Notes: generated by a model from the sequence alone, not told the origin. A stretch of DNA of 64,000 nucleotides from Halorutilus salinus (GCF_026242195.1 NZ_RKLV01000006.1:1-64000), one strand, 5' to 3'; counted from the first letter of the stretch, positions 13,192-20,227 are shown. Numbers and translations: made by a program.

Positions 13192-13206
13192 ATAGCCGCC
13201 AGCTAT
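13192..13206. promoter_or_regulatory. Operator-like palindrome, second copy
   Basis: ATAGC-CGCCA-GCTAT, identical to 9275-9289, followed by the same leader, but now ahead of a vapB copy that has lost its start codon. Confidence 0.5.
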
Positions 13207-13270
13207 GGTGGGTGTCTTTGACAGAACCCGTACGAACCCTTTTACGACTCAAGCACCAATCTCATCCAAC

Positions 13271-13374
13271 ATAAGCGAAACCACCGACACAGCTGAACTT
13301 GGTCGTCGTCCCCTTCGGAGGTCACGTACAGAACCGTTGAGGTCAGATGGAGGGCTTCGCCGAAAGACACGGAA
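13271..13374 (+). pseudogene. VapB remnant with lost start and frameshift
   Basis: It aligns with the first 34 codons of vapB at 9355. The start is ATA, and GTCGAAGATGG has become GTCAGATGG, a two-base deletion. Homology stops after the codons for ERHG, where the second winged-helix cassette begins. The same deletion occurs in the copy at 16795, so the two remnants share a broken ancestor. Confidence 0.75.
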
Positions 13375-13713
13375 CTACTCCCGAAGTTCCGCCACGCGGT
13401 CGATCATCCCCCACTCGAAATCAGCGAGCTTCTCGGCGGCGTCGTCCTCGGTGTCGATGACGTACATCTTGCTTCCGGCTACCTCGCGCGGCTGTTCGAC
13501 GAGACCGAGTTCCACGAACCGGTCGAGGTGTTCGTAGACGGTCTTCCTCGACACGCCCGCGAGTTCCGCGATCCGGGTCACGTTCATATCCTGATCCGGC
13601 TCGCTCAACAGCGCGGCGAGTATCTTCGGCTCCGCGTGGTTCCCGAATACCGCCGTGAGTACGCTGTCCTCGGCGTAGGGTTCCGTATCGCCCTTGGTTT
13701 CTGCTTCTGACAT
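13375..13713 (-). CDS. Winged-helix regulator, cassette copy 2
   Basis: A 112-residue protein almost identical to 3781-4119 (MSEAETKGDTEPYAEDSVLT, ISxLAGVSRKTVYEHLDRFV with conservative changes). It is divergent from 13828. It is intact. The duplication includes the partner gene and the left part of the inter-cassette element. Confidence 0.75.
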   Translation of the reverse strand: MSEAETKGDTEPYAEDSVLTAVFGNHAEPKILAALLSEPDQDMNVTRIAELAGVSRKTVYEHLDRFVELGLVEQPREVAGSKMYVIDTEDDAAEKLADFEWGMIDRVAELRE

Positions 13714-13827
13714 GGCTACTCAGTTACTCCTAAGGTAATGAAGTACATAATACTTGTTGTTGAAACAAGAGTTTGTTACTTGAATTACACAAGTTTTAAT
13801 GTAGGCTCCGTACGAGCAGATGCTGAG

Positions 13828-14115
13828 ATGGATATCGAGGACGAGGATGACCGCGAACTCGCTCTCAAAATCGTCAACAAGATGCTACGGAAGACGGTCC
13901 TCGGATCCCACAAGAAACAGGTCGATACGGTCAAAGGATGGGTGGCGACCCACAACGAGAAACGCGCCGAAAAGCTGATACGAGAGCTAATCAAGGATCC
14001 AGACGTTCCTCTCGAAGCCTATGGCGGTTCGCGCGACAACGTCCGTCTCACGGGTATCGAGGACGGTAAGGGATTCGTGGAGGAGCTTGGTGGTAGCCCT
14101 CCGTTCGGTGTATAG
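13828..14115 (+). CDS. Small conserved cassette protein, copy 2
   Basis: A 95-residue protein starting MDIEDEDDRELALKIVNKML. It is the intact form of 4230-4517, with a normal ATG. The upstream frame is open to 13738 but that part is the regulatory region and differs from copy 1. A TATA-like AAGTTTTAATG lies about 25-35 bases ahead. Its function is not recognised; position suggests it is controlled by the divergent winged-helix protein. Confidence 0.65.
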   Translation: MDIEDEDDRELALKIVNKMLRKTVLGSHKKQVDTVKGWVATHNEKRAEKLIRELIKDPDVPLEAYGGSRDNVRLTGIEDGKGFVEELGGSPPFGV

Positions 14116-14146
14116 TTCGCGGGGAAATTTCCGTGTTTACCCCATC

Positions 14147-14182
14147 TTCGAACCGCCCAACCGCGCCACTAGCCGTCCCCCC
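14147..14182 (+). repeat. Inter-cassette element, left half (copy K)
   Basis: Reads TTCGAACCGCCCAACCGCGC, CACTAGCCGTCCCCC, then switches to unrelated sequence. It marks the right edge of the second winged-helix cassette. Confidence 0.7.
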
Positions 14183-14275
14183 ATGCTACTCGCGCCTAAC
14201 TACCTCCGAACCTGTGGATATCCCCTACCGACGGAACTCAGAACCAAGAAACGCCGGGAATCTGCGTATACTCCC

Positions 14276-14590
14276 TTACGCCCAGTCATGGTCATCGAGA
14301 CCTTCATACTGCTTAAGACGGCTTTCTATCTCCCAGGCTTCCCAGCCGCAGTCGTGGTACAGAACCTCGGCGAGTTCGTCGAAGTTGCTCTTGTCGAGTT
14401 CTATACCACGGTTCCCGCGGTAGGTTACGTAAGCCCCCGTTCGGAGATCGTCGTAGACCTCACGCGCGGTCGGGTAGTCGCCGTCAATGGCTGAGAGAAT
14501 GAGCAGGGCTTCCTCCGTTATCGGCGTCCCCCACCGGTGCTTCGCTATCATCGTCGCCAAGAGCGCGCAGATTACCGACGGCTTCTCCAT
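14276..14590 (-). CDS. Hypothetical protein divergent from an HTH gene
   Basis: A 104-residue protein from MEKPSVICALLATMIAKHRW; an in-frame ATG at 14659 would add a basic leader that overlaps the promoter region. It is predicted soluble and mostly helical (ITEEALLILSAIDGDYPTAR, LDKSNFDELAEVLYHDCGWE). No family is recognised. It faces away from the winged-helix gene at 14680, an arrangement like the duplicated cassette, so it may be the effector of a regulator/effector pair. Confidence 0.5.
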   Translation of the reverse strand: MEKPSVICALLATMIAKHRWGTPITEEALLILSAIDGDYPTAREVYDDLRTGAYVTYRGNRGIELDKSNFDELAEVLYHDCGWEAWEIESRLKQYEGLDDHDWA

Positions 14591-14646
14591 GGTGCCGATG
14601 AGAAGCCGCTCCCGCATAAGTGTTAATAACCGTTTACAGTAGTGGA

Positions 14647-14660
14647 AACGCTTATACACA
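14647..14660 (+). promoter_or_regulatory. TATA box for the HTH gene at 14680
   Basis: CGCTTATACACACAG sits 20-33 bases before the ATG at 14680 and supports that start over the upstream in-frame ATG at 14620. Confidence 0.5.
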
Positions 14661-14679
14661 CAGGGTACCCTTCTACTGT

Positions 14680-15021
14680 ATGAGCGGTACTGAGCACGCG
14701 GAAACCGACAACGAGCGAAAGAAGGAACTCCGTATGGAGAACCCCAGCGGATGGCTCTACCTCACCCAACACGACGCGGTTCCCGTACTCGTTGATGCGC
14801 TACTCGATCTGCCGCCGAACCGTGAGTTCAACAAAACCGAACTCGCCGAGCATGCAGGCGTTACGCGTCAGACGGTCGGGAACTACACCGACCTCCTGAT
14901 CGAGACCCGGCTCATCGAGGAGGTACCGAAAACGTCGCCCCGCAGGTACCGCGTCGCGGACAGCGACGTTATACGACAGCTCTTCGAGTTCAACAGCGCG
15001 CTCAACAACGCCGGTGAGTAA
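14680..15021 (+). CDS. Winged-helix DNA-binding protein
   Basis: A 113-residue protein, MSGTEHAETDNERKKELRME, then ALLDLPPNREFNKTELAEHA, GVTRQTVGNYTDLLIETRLI and a wing with RRYRVADSDVIRQLFEFNSA. This is an ArsR/MarR-like winged helix similar in layout to haloarchaeal TA-linked regulators. It is divergent from 14276. Whether it is an antitoxin or a plain repressor cannot be told. Confidence 0.7.
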   Translation: MSGTEHAETDNERKKELRMENPSGWLYLTQHDAVPVLVDALLDLPPNREFNKTELAEHAGVTRQTVGNYTDLLIETRLIEEVPKTSPRRYRVADSDVIRQLFEFNSALNNAGE

Positions 15022-15133
15022 GCTCGTATCCCGACGGTGCCGTACACGCGCCAAGGAACCGGCTACCCGGCTGACCGAACCGTGTCTCGAATAAAGATAC
15101 ACATCTGAACGTCTCACGGAGTCCGTCGGCGTC

Positions 15134-15301
15134 ATGGGGACGCGTCATGAACTTACCGAGGCGCAGGGGACGATCCGCGGCTTCTTCGAACCGCCCAACC
15201 GCGAGTACTACTTCAATCCATGCCACCCGCGTCTCAACGTGCCGCTGACGCCGTTCCCGCCACCGTCTCGTCACCCGCGGTCTTCCAAACACACAGTATA
15301 G
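15134..15301 (+). CDS. Possible 55-residue peptide carrying the FFEPPNR motif
   Basis: MGTRHELTEAQGTIRGFFEP, then PNREYYFNPCHPRLNVPLTP. It includes the left half of the inter-cassette element (15184-15205) but continues open with a proline-rich tail, unlike other copies. It could be a fragment of a longer protein from which the element's coding motif derives. Confidence 0.3.
   Translation: MGTRHELTEAQGTIRGFFEPPNREYYFNPCHPRLNVPLTPFPPPSRHPRSSKHTV
15184..15205 (+). repeat. Inter-cassette element, left half (copy L)
   Basis: TTCTTCGAACCGCCCAACCG plus CGA. The right half is replaced by unrelated sequence. Confidence 0.6.
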
Positions 15302-15342
15302 CCACCGTCATCTATATGAGTATGAAAAATATATGTATAGAT

Positions 15343-15612
15343 ATGTCGGAGCACAGACGAAAGGTTGGTGACAGGGGACAGGTCACCATCCCCAAGGAAC
15401 TACGTGACAGCCGTGGTATCAAAGGCGGCGACGAGGTTAAGTTCGTCGAGGTCAACGACGAGATTCTCATCAAACCGCCGACCGACGACGAGCGTCTGGC
15501 TGAGGGCTACCGGAAACGCGCCGAGCGATCCCGACGGATTGCCGAGGAGATGGACGAGGCATCGTCGGAAGCAACCGACCGACTCGGAGAGGCACCCGAC
15601 CGGGACGACTGA
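15343..15612 (+). CDS. AbrB/SpoVT-type antitoxin
   Basis: An 89-residue protein with the swapped-hairpin AbrB core RRKVGDRGQVTIPKELRDSR then GIKGGDEVKFVEVNDEILIK at residues 4-45, and a charged C-terminal arm. The start at 15343 is set by the AbrB core; the AT-rich stretch 15310-15340 (AAAAATATATGTATAG) is the likely TATA region. It is the antitoxin and repressor of the MazF-like toxin downstream. Confidence 0.8.
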   Translation: MSEHRRKVGDRGQVTIPKELRDSRGIKGGDEVKFVEVNDEILIKPPTDDERLAEGYRKRAERSRRIAEEMDEASSEATDRLGEAPDRDD

Positions 15613-15622
15613 GGTGGAACAT

Positions 15623-15973
15623 GTGAAGATACGCCGTGGTGATATCGTCACGGTCGAACTGAACCCCACGAAGGGAAGCGAACAAGAAGGGGAAACCAGA
15701 CCCTGTGTCGTCATCCAGAACGATGTCGGGAACCGGTTCTCACCTACCACGGTCGTCGCGCCTTTCACCAAGAGGTACGACCCCGACGATGTGTACCCGT
15801 TTGAGGTAGAGGTGCTGTCTTCGGAAACGGCTCTCGATCACGACTCCGTCGCCGACCTGAGTCAGATACGGGTTGTCGATACCGAAGCGCGTGTGAAGGA
15901 AAAGATAGGCTCGGTTCCGTCGGCGCGGATGACAAGGATCGATACGGCGATCAAGGACAGTCTCGGTCTATAG
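15623..15973 (+). CDS. mazF: MazF-type endoribonuclease toxin
   Basis: A 116-residue protein from GTG 15623 (alternative GTG 15614), with GAGGTGG just before it as a possible ribosome site. Motifs are KIRRGDIVTVELNPTKGSEQ, then GETRPCVVIQNDVGNRFSPT, TTVVAPFTKR and LSQIRVVDTEARV, matching MazF's 'RGDI--V-L-PT-GSEQ-G-RP-VV-QND--N'. It is well conserved, including the RP turn and the Q-IR block, and probably active. It pairs with the AbrB antitoxin 10 bases upstream. Confidence 0.9.
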   Translation: MKIRRGDIVTVELNPTKGSEQEGETRPCVVIQNDVGNRFSPTTVVAPFTKRYDPDDVYPFEVEVLSSETALDHDSVADLSQIRVVDTEARVKEKIGSVPSARMTRIDTAIKDSLGL

Positions 15974-16049
15974 GTGAACACAGGGTAACAGACCGTCCGG
16001 GTACCGGGAAGGACGGTAGCCCGACAATGAACCCGAACGACGACGCACG

Positions 16050-16106
16050 GCTTCTCCGCTACACCCAACCGCGCGGCTTCGCGTCCCTCCGCGGGTACGC
16101 GTCGAC
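16050..16106 (+). repeat. Inter-cassette element, diverged copy (copy M)
   Basis: Reads CTTCTCCGCTACACCCAACC, GCGCGGCTTCGCGTCCCTCC, GCGGGTACGCGTCGACC. Just upstream, CCCGAACGACGACGCACGG parallels the bases before copy F. Confidence 0.55.
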
Positions 16107-16133
16107 CAACCCCACCATCAGGGTTAAGTAATC

Positions 16134-16150
16134 TTGTATACGACGTATAC
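16134..16150. promoter_or_regulatory. Palindromic promoter element before vapB copy 2
   Basis: TGTATAC-GAC-GTATACA is an inverted repeat of seven bases with a three-base spacer, ending three bases before the ATG at 16153. It is a probable operator. Confidence 0.5.
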
Positions 16151-16152
16151 AC

Positions 16153-16380
16153 ATGGGAACGAAGACCGTCCGTCTCGACGAGGACGTGTACGAACGCGTC
16201 CGCTCGCGGAAACGCGACGACGAGACGTTCTCGGAGGCTATCGACCGTCTCACGGGCGGTTCGTCGTTGCTCGACCTCGAAGGAACCCTTAGCGACGAGG
16301 AAGCCGACGAGGTACGCGAGGCTATCGAAGAGAGCCGCGAAGCCGACGTGGAGGAGTCGAAGGAGATAGGCGAAGGTTGA
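16153..16380 (+). CDS. vapB: VapB-type antitoxin (DUF7557-like), copy 2
   Basis: A 75-residue protein: GTKTVRLDEDVYERVRSRKR, DDETFSEAIDRLTGGSSLLD, then an acidic helix rich in EA and EE. It is a paralog of 8588. A TTGTATACGACGTATACAC stretch just upstream (16133-16151) contains the palindrome GTATACGACGTATAC, which could be both TATA element and operator. The stop overlaps the toxin TTG start. Confidence 0.8.
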   Translation: MGTKTVRLDEDVYERVRSRKRDDETFSEAIDRLTGGSSLLDLEGTLSDEEADEVREAIEESREADVEESKEIGEG

Positions 16381-16769
16381 TTCTCGATACATCTTTTCTT
16401 ATCGACGTACAGAACGGCGTGGATGCGGCAACCGAGAAGGCGCGTGAGATAGAGTCAAGCGGTCGCCCTCGGCGCGTACCGCACGTCGTCCTGTACGAAC
16501 TGTACATCGGAGTCGGTAAGGGCGTGCAGACGGACGAAAACAGGGAGCGTATAGAGAGCGTCGTCCCCTCGTTACCTCTCGAACCCACGACGCCGTCGAT
16601 AGCGCGTCGCGCAGGAAAGATAGAGGGCGAGCTACAGAGGGAGGACGGGGCGATCGGTACCGTCGACGCTCTCGTCGCCGCAACCACGTTGGAGTACGAT
16701 GAACCGCTTGTCACCGCCGACACCGACGACTTCGGGACTGTTCCCGGTCTCGAAGTCGAGACGTACTAA
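16377..16769 (+). CDS. vapC: VapC PIN toxin, copy 2
   Basis: A 130-residue PIN protein with a TTG start on the antitoxin stop: ILDTSFLIDVQNGVDAATEK (first Asp), VPHVVLYELYIGVGKGV (Glu), GAIGTVDALVAATTLEYDEP (third site) and TADTDDFGTVPGLEVETY (fourth). The PIN site is complete. It is related to the toxin at 8815. Confidence 0.85.
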   Translation: MILDTSFLIDVQNGVDAATEKAREIESSGRPRRVPHVVLYELYIGVGKGVQTDENRERIESVVPSLPLEPTTPSIARRAGKIEGELQREDGAIGTVDALVAATTLEYDEPLVTADTDDFGTVPGLEVETY

Positions 16770-16794
16770 GAATCAAGTACCAGTCCCATCCAAG

Positions 16795-16899
16795 ATGAGC
16801 GAAACCACCGACACATCCGAACTCGGTCGTCGTCCCCTTCGGAGGTCACGTACAGAACCGTTGAGGTCAGATGGAGGGCTTCGCCGAAAGACACGGAAG
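16795..16899 (+). pseudogene. VapB remnant with frameshift
   Basis: Starts ATGAGCGAAACCACCGACAC and follows vapB at 9355, but carries the same two-base deletion (GTCAGATGG) as 13271 and ends after the codons for RKTRK. It directly follows the vapC at 16377 with no inter-cassette element, so it was probably moved here together with its leader (the GTACCAGTCCCATCCAAG before it matches the other copies). Confidence 0.7.
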
Positions 16900-16936
16900 G
16901 TACGACAGTCCACATTCCACCCAAACCGTTATCTGT

Positions 16937-16965
16937 CATAAACATGTAACTGTACATAAACATGT
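16937..16965. promoter_or_regulatory. Direct repeat and palindrome over the start codon
   Basis: CATAAACATGT occurs at 16937-16947 and 16955-16965, an 18-base period; the second copy contains the ATG at 16962. The inner bases ATGTA-ACTG-TACAT (16944-16957) form an inverted repeat. This is a likely antitoxin operator that overlaps the translation start. Confidence 0.5.
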
Positions 16966-17204
16966 CAAGTTCGGAGAAGGTGGTTCAGACCGAGCTTCCG
17001 GAAGAAGAGTACGAGAGGCTGGCACGGATAGCTGAGAAGGAAGACAAGTCCTTGAAACAGTTGCTAAGGGAGGCGGCTAACGAGTACACCAGCCGACACG
17101 AGGAGATAGACCTCAACGACCCGTTCTTTCAAGTAGACGTTGGTGAATCCGGTGCGGACGAGAAGACCGCCAAAAAGACTGACGAATACATCTACGGAGA
17201 GTAG
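16962..17204 (+). CDS. vapB: CopG-like antitoxin
   Basis: An 80-residue protein: EKVVQTELPEEEYERLARIA, EKEDKSLKQLLREAANEYTS, a ribbon-helix-helix of the VapB type, then an acidic tail ending TDEYIYGE. It abuts the PIN toxin at 17205. Confidence 0.75.
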   Translation: MSSSEKVVQTELPEEEYERLARIAEKEDKSLKQLLREAANEYTSRHEEIDLNDPFFQVDVGESGADEKTAKKTDEYIYGE

Positions 17205-17657
17205 ATGATAGAGAGATTTGAGCCGAAGGTCGAAGTTCCTACGGGACTGTTCCTCGACACGAGCGCTCTCTTCCCCTACTTCGATCCCGACACGGAGGAA
17301 CACGACGAGGTGAAGACTTTCTTCAAGCAACTGCTATCCGAACTCCAATACCGACCCCTATACACAAATCAGTACGTGGTGGATGAGCTTGTTACGCTTC
17401 TTCTGTACAAGGCAGACAGGGGGAAAGCCACCGAGGCGTATGAAGCTATTACTGAGTCCGAGGTCATACAGCTCCTTTCTGTCGACGACGCCGTCTTCAA
17501 GAAAGCAGGTGAGGAGTTCCTCGAAGGAAACGAAGCCGTATCCTTCACCGACTACACGGTAGGTGTCCAGGCACGAGAGAAAACCGTCGAGTACGTCTTA
17601 GCATACGACGGCGACTTCGAAAGCCTCGGTCTGAACAGAATCCCCTACCCGGAATAG
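17205..17657 (+). CDS. vapC: VapC PIN toxin
   Basis: A 150-residue PIN protein with a 13-residue lead: GLFLDTSALFPYFDPDTEEH (first Asp), TNQYVVDELVTLLLYKADRG (Glu), VSFTDYTVGVQARE (third Asp, S-T-D pattern) and VEYVLAYDGDFESLGLNRIP (last Asp). It is full length. It starts right after the antitoxin stop. Confidence 0.85.
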   Translation: MIERFEPKVEVPTGLFLDTSALFPYFDPDTEEHDEVKTFFKQLLSELQYRPLYTNQYVVDELVTLLLYKADRGKATEAYEAITESEVIQLLSVDDAVFKKAGEEFLEGNEAVSFTDYTVGVQAREKTVEYVLAYDGDFESLGLNRIPYPE

Positions 17658-17751
17658 TATTGCGGTTACCGTTCATCTATAGTCAAAAGACCGGACAGCT
17701 TTGTAAAGTGTGAGTAACAAGAGAGAAACCTCGTTGAAGAACCGTGCTCGT

Positions 17752-18183
17752 TCACGCCGAGTACGGGTTAGCGTCGGACTTAATCCGTTTCAGGTCGTCG
17801 ACGGAGTCAAAGCCGGTGTCGAACGAGTAGATGTAGTCGACATCCTCCACGCCCGCGTAGGCGACGAGAGCAGAGTCCACGAAAGAGAGATGTGGGTTAC
17901 CGCGGTACACGTCGTGTGCGTTCGTCCAAACCTCACGGTTCGTGCGCTCCATCCTGAAACCGCCGCTTCTTTCGAGTATATCAGCCGCCTCCGTGCAGTC
18001 GTCGTGGCTCAACGAACCCGTCATGGCGTTGAACGTCTCGGCGTAGACGAAGTCCAGGACGATACCGACGGGTAGGTCGCCGTTGTCCATCCGTCTGAAG
18101 ATAGGTAACGCGTCGTCATGGTAAGGGTCCTGTCTGTTCAGCGCGCCGTACAGGACGACGGTATCGACAAGGGCTTCCTGCAT
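17752..18183 (-). CDS. vapC: VapC PIN toxin (minus strand)
   Basis: A 143-residue PIN protein: EALVDTVVLYGALNRQDPYH (first Asp), VLDFVYAETFNAMTG (Glu), NPHLSFVDSALVAYAGVEDV (third Asp) and YIYSFDTGFDSVDDLKRI (last Asp). It follows an AbrB-type antitoxin by three bases on the minus strand. It is one of the few modules facing left. Confidence 0.85.
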   Translation of the reverse strand: MQEALVDTVVLYGALNRQDPYHDDALPIFRRMDNGDLPVGIVLDFVYAETFNAMTGSLSHDDCTEAADILERSGGFRMERTNREVWTNAHDVYRGNPHLSFVDSALVAYAGVEDVDYIYSFDTGFDSVDDLKRIKSDANPYSA

Positions 18184-18186
18184 CCA

Positions 18187-18459
18187 TCAGTCACCCGTGT
18201 CGATCCTGCCCGCCGGTTCCAAGCCCACCTCGTCGTGGTCGACCGACCCCCCTTCAGATTCGAAGCCGTCGAATCCGTCAGGAAGGACGTTCTTCCTCTG
18301 ACGTATTACCTCGACGCGTAGCTCGCCATCCTCCCAGTACCACCGAATCCTGTCGCCGTCCTCTATATGCGCGGCTTCGCGTATCTCCGCTGGTATGGAA
18401 GCCTGGTTACCCGAAACCGCCCCCGACCCCACCTTCTTGTCTGTGTTTCCCGTGCTCAC
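18187..18459 (-). CDS. AbrB-type antitoxin (minus strand)
   Basis: A 90-residue protein: SGAVSGNQASIPAEIREAAH then IEDGDRIRWYWEDGELRVEV, the AbrB/SpoVT core, followed by a polar tail (GFESEGGSVDHDEVG) likely to bind the toxin. It is first gene of the pair with vapC at 17752. Confidence 0.8.
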   Translation of the reverse strand: MSTGNTDKKVGSGAVSGNQASIPAEIREAAHIEDGDRIRWYWEDGELRVEVIRQRKNVLPDGFDGFESEGGSVDHDEVGLEPAGRIDTGD

Positions 18460-18532
18460 ACCCTGTATAACTACCTCTCGGACTTAAACTAACCGGTGCA
18501 CTAAGACCCGCACCGGGTTTGACGTATCCAGC

Positions 18533-18590
18533 CGAACGGCGTTCGTCTCTTCACCGCGTCGCCCCTGCGCTCTACCGCCCGCGGAGCCGG
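18533..18590 (+). repeat. Inter-cassette element, diverged copy (copy N), last of the array
   Basis: GAACGGCGTTCGTCTCTTCA, CCGCGTCGCCCCTGCGCTCT, ACCGCCCGCGGAG. It keeps the right-half GCGCTCT-ACCGCC-GCGGAG. No copy was seen beyond this point, so it marks the right border of the array. Confidence 0.5.
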
Positions 18591-18595
18591 GTTAA

Positions 18596-18892
18596 CGACG
18601 TACCGGTTACGTAGCCCACCGTTTATCTGTGATTGAAACGCCGGACGGTCGATATACTGTGAAAAAACGGGTACAGGTAGCAACGGTTAATCACGCACAA
18701 CCCGTAACCCCGACGTTGTAGACGACGAGATCAAGCTCCGCGTCGGCGCGGAGAAGCACGAGGGCTAGTGTCGGGTGTTCGCCCCGTAACGAAGGACTTC
18801 GCCCGACCCCAGCCTCGGATCCGTGAGGGTACGGCGTGTATCGGTGCTTCGGAATAACCAGTCTGATTATCCTGCAGAACGAAGTACAACCG
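18596..18892. other. Border region without a clear gene
   Basis: About 300 bases between the island and the core gene at 18893. A short plus-strand reading ending at the TAG near 18768 (DDEIKLRVGAEKHEG) may be a gene tail, but it has no start. No RNA gene or tRNA was recognised. Confidence 0.3.
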
Positions 18893-20047
18893 ATGAACCT
18901 GCTTTCCAAATCCCCCGTCCCTGACCACGCTGTTGGTGTGAAGGAGGAGGCAAAGGAGTTCGCACAGGAGCATATAGAACCCAACGCCGCGGAGTACCAC
19001 GAGACCGCGGAGTACCCATGGGATGTGCTTGAAGCCGGTATGGACGCGGGTCTCGTGTCACAGGGCGTCGACGAGGAGTACGGCGGTCGTGGCTTCGACA
19101 TACACGAGATACTCGCTATCACGGAGGAGTTCCACAGGGCTGACTCGGGTATAGGGCTCACGCTCCAGCTCGCGAGTTTCGGTGCCAAGATAATAGAAAA
19201 ACACGGAACCGAGGAACAGAAGCAAAGGTTCCTCCGTCCCCTCGCCGCGAACGAACAGATCACGGGACTCGCCGTCTCCGAACCCGAGACGGGATCGAAC
19301 CTAGCCGGCATGGAGACGACCGCGGAGAAGGACGGCGACGGATGGGTTCTAAACGGGGAGAAGTACTGGGTCGGAAACGGTGTCGAAGCCGACTGGGTGA
19401 CGGTCTATGCGAAGACGGGTGACGACCCCGACAACAGGTACGGTAACTTCTCGCTCTTCGCCGTCCCGACCGACACCGACGGATACGACGCCGAACATAT
19501 ACCGGAGAAGATAGGCTTCCGTGCCTCGAAGCAAGCCCGCATCGAGTTTGACGGTGTACGTGTTCCTGAGGAGAACATAATCGGAAACGAGGGCAACGGC
19601 TTCTACATGCTCGCCGAGTTCTTCAACTCCGGAAGGGTGATGGTAGGAGGACATGGAATAGGTCTGGCGGCGGCGGCGATAGAGGAGGCGAGCGACTTCG
19701 TACACGACAGGAACGCCTTCGACCGTGGCGTGAACGAGTTCCAGGCTGTCCAGCACACGCTCGCCGACATGATAACCGAGTTCAACGCCGCACGCACACT
19801 GAACTGGGAAGCCGCGGATCATGTCAAACAGAACGACAACGCGGGCTTCTGGGCTTCGATGACGAAGGTAAAGTCGACCGAGACGGCAGACATGTGTGCC
19901 GAACGCGGTATGCAGTTACACGGAGGACGGTCGGTACTTACCGAAAACAGGATCTCACGCGTCTACCGCGACGTGAGGATACCCGTTATATACGAGGGTG
20001 CGAACGAGGTTCAGCGCAACCTGATCTACAGTCAGAACCGGTGGTAG
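18893..20047 (+). CDS. Acyl-CoA dehydrogenase
   Basis: A 384-residue FAD enzyme that oxidises acyl-CoA to 2-enoyl-CoA. The N-terminal helical domain is followed by GLAVSEPETGSNLAGMET (FAD/substrate motif, near residue 125) and the C-terminal motif YRDVRIPVIYEGANEVQRNL, whose Glu is the catalytic base. Length matches the short/medium-chain family (about 380). The start MNLLSKSPVPDHA fits family N-termini better than the upstream ATG at 18836. It stands alone on the plus strand; an electron-transfer flavoprotein is the expected acceptor. Confidence 0.95.
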   Translation: MNLLSKSPVPDHAVGVKEEAKEFAQEHIEPNAAEYHETAEYPWDVLEAGMDAGLVSQGVDEEYGGRGFDIHEILAITEEFHRADSGIGLTLQLASFGAKIIEKHGTEEQKQRFLRPLAANEQITGLAVSEPETGSNLAGMETTAEKDGDGWVLNGEKYWVGNGVEADWVTVYAKTGDDPDNRYGNFSLFAVPTDTDGYDAEHIPEKIGFRASKQARIEFDGVRVPEENIIGNEGNGFYMLAEFFNSGRVMVGGHGIGLAAAAIEEASDFVHDRNAFDRGVNEFQAVQHTLADMITEFNAARTLNWEAADHVKQNDNAGFWASMTKVKSTETADMCAERGMQLHGGRSVLTENRISRVYRDVRIPVIYEGANEVQRNLIYSQNRW

Positions 20048-20122
20048 AGATCAAACCACATGACACGAACAGGCTTTCGGTAGCCCTCACGTCGGTTCGG
20101 GAAGGTATACCGGTACCCTAAA

Positions 20123-20227
20123 ATGAATCTAAAAAGCATACTCGTAATACTAGCGATAGTCGGCTTCGGTATCGTAGCTTGGGAACTCCTCTGCTTCAAC
20201 CTCGGAAACCCACCGAACCTGTGCTGA
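20123..20227 (+). CDS. Single-helix micro-protein, 34 residues
   Basis: MNLKSILVILAIVGFGIVAW then ELLCFNLGNPPNLC. It has one membrane helix (residues 4-22) and a short tail ending in Cys. Its reading frame is clean and lies 75 bases after the acyl-CoA dehydrogenase. It could be a small membrane regulator; no family is assigned. Confidence 0.4.
   Translation: MNLKSILVILAIVGFGIVAWELLCFNLGNPPNLC

Noticed and set aside
13738-13827. Upstream extension of the small cassette protein, copy 2
   Set aside because: The extension lies in the divergent promoter and is not shared with copy 1; the shared coding sequence begins at 13828.
3411-18590. Canonical integron attC sites
   Set aside because: A GCCCAAC half-site is present in several left halves, but no copy shows the matching GTTRRRY at the other end, and no IntI gene is in the window. 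I keep only an 'integron-like' hypothesis.
18691-19311. Minus-strand 206-codon reading frame opposite the acyl-CoA dehydrogenase
   Set aside because: It is antisense to a well-conserved enzyme gene and Ser/Pro/Arg-rich, as expected for shadow frames in GC-rich coding DNA.
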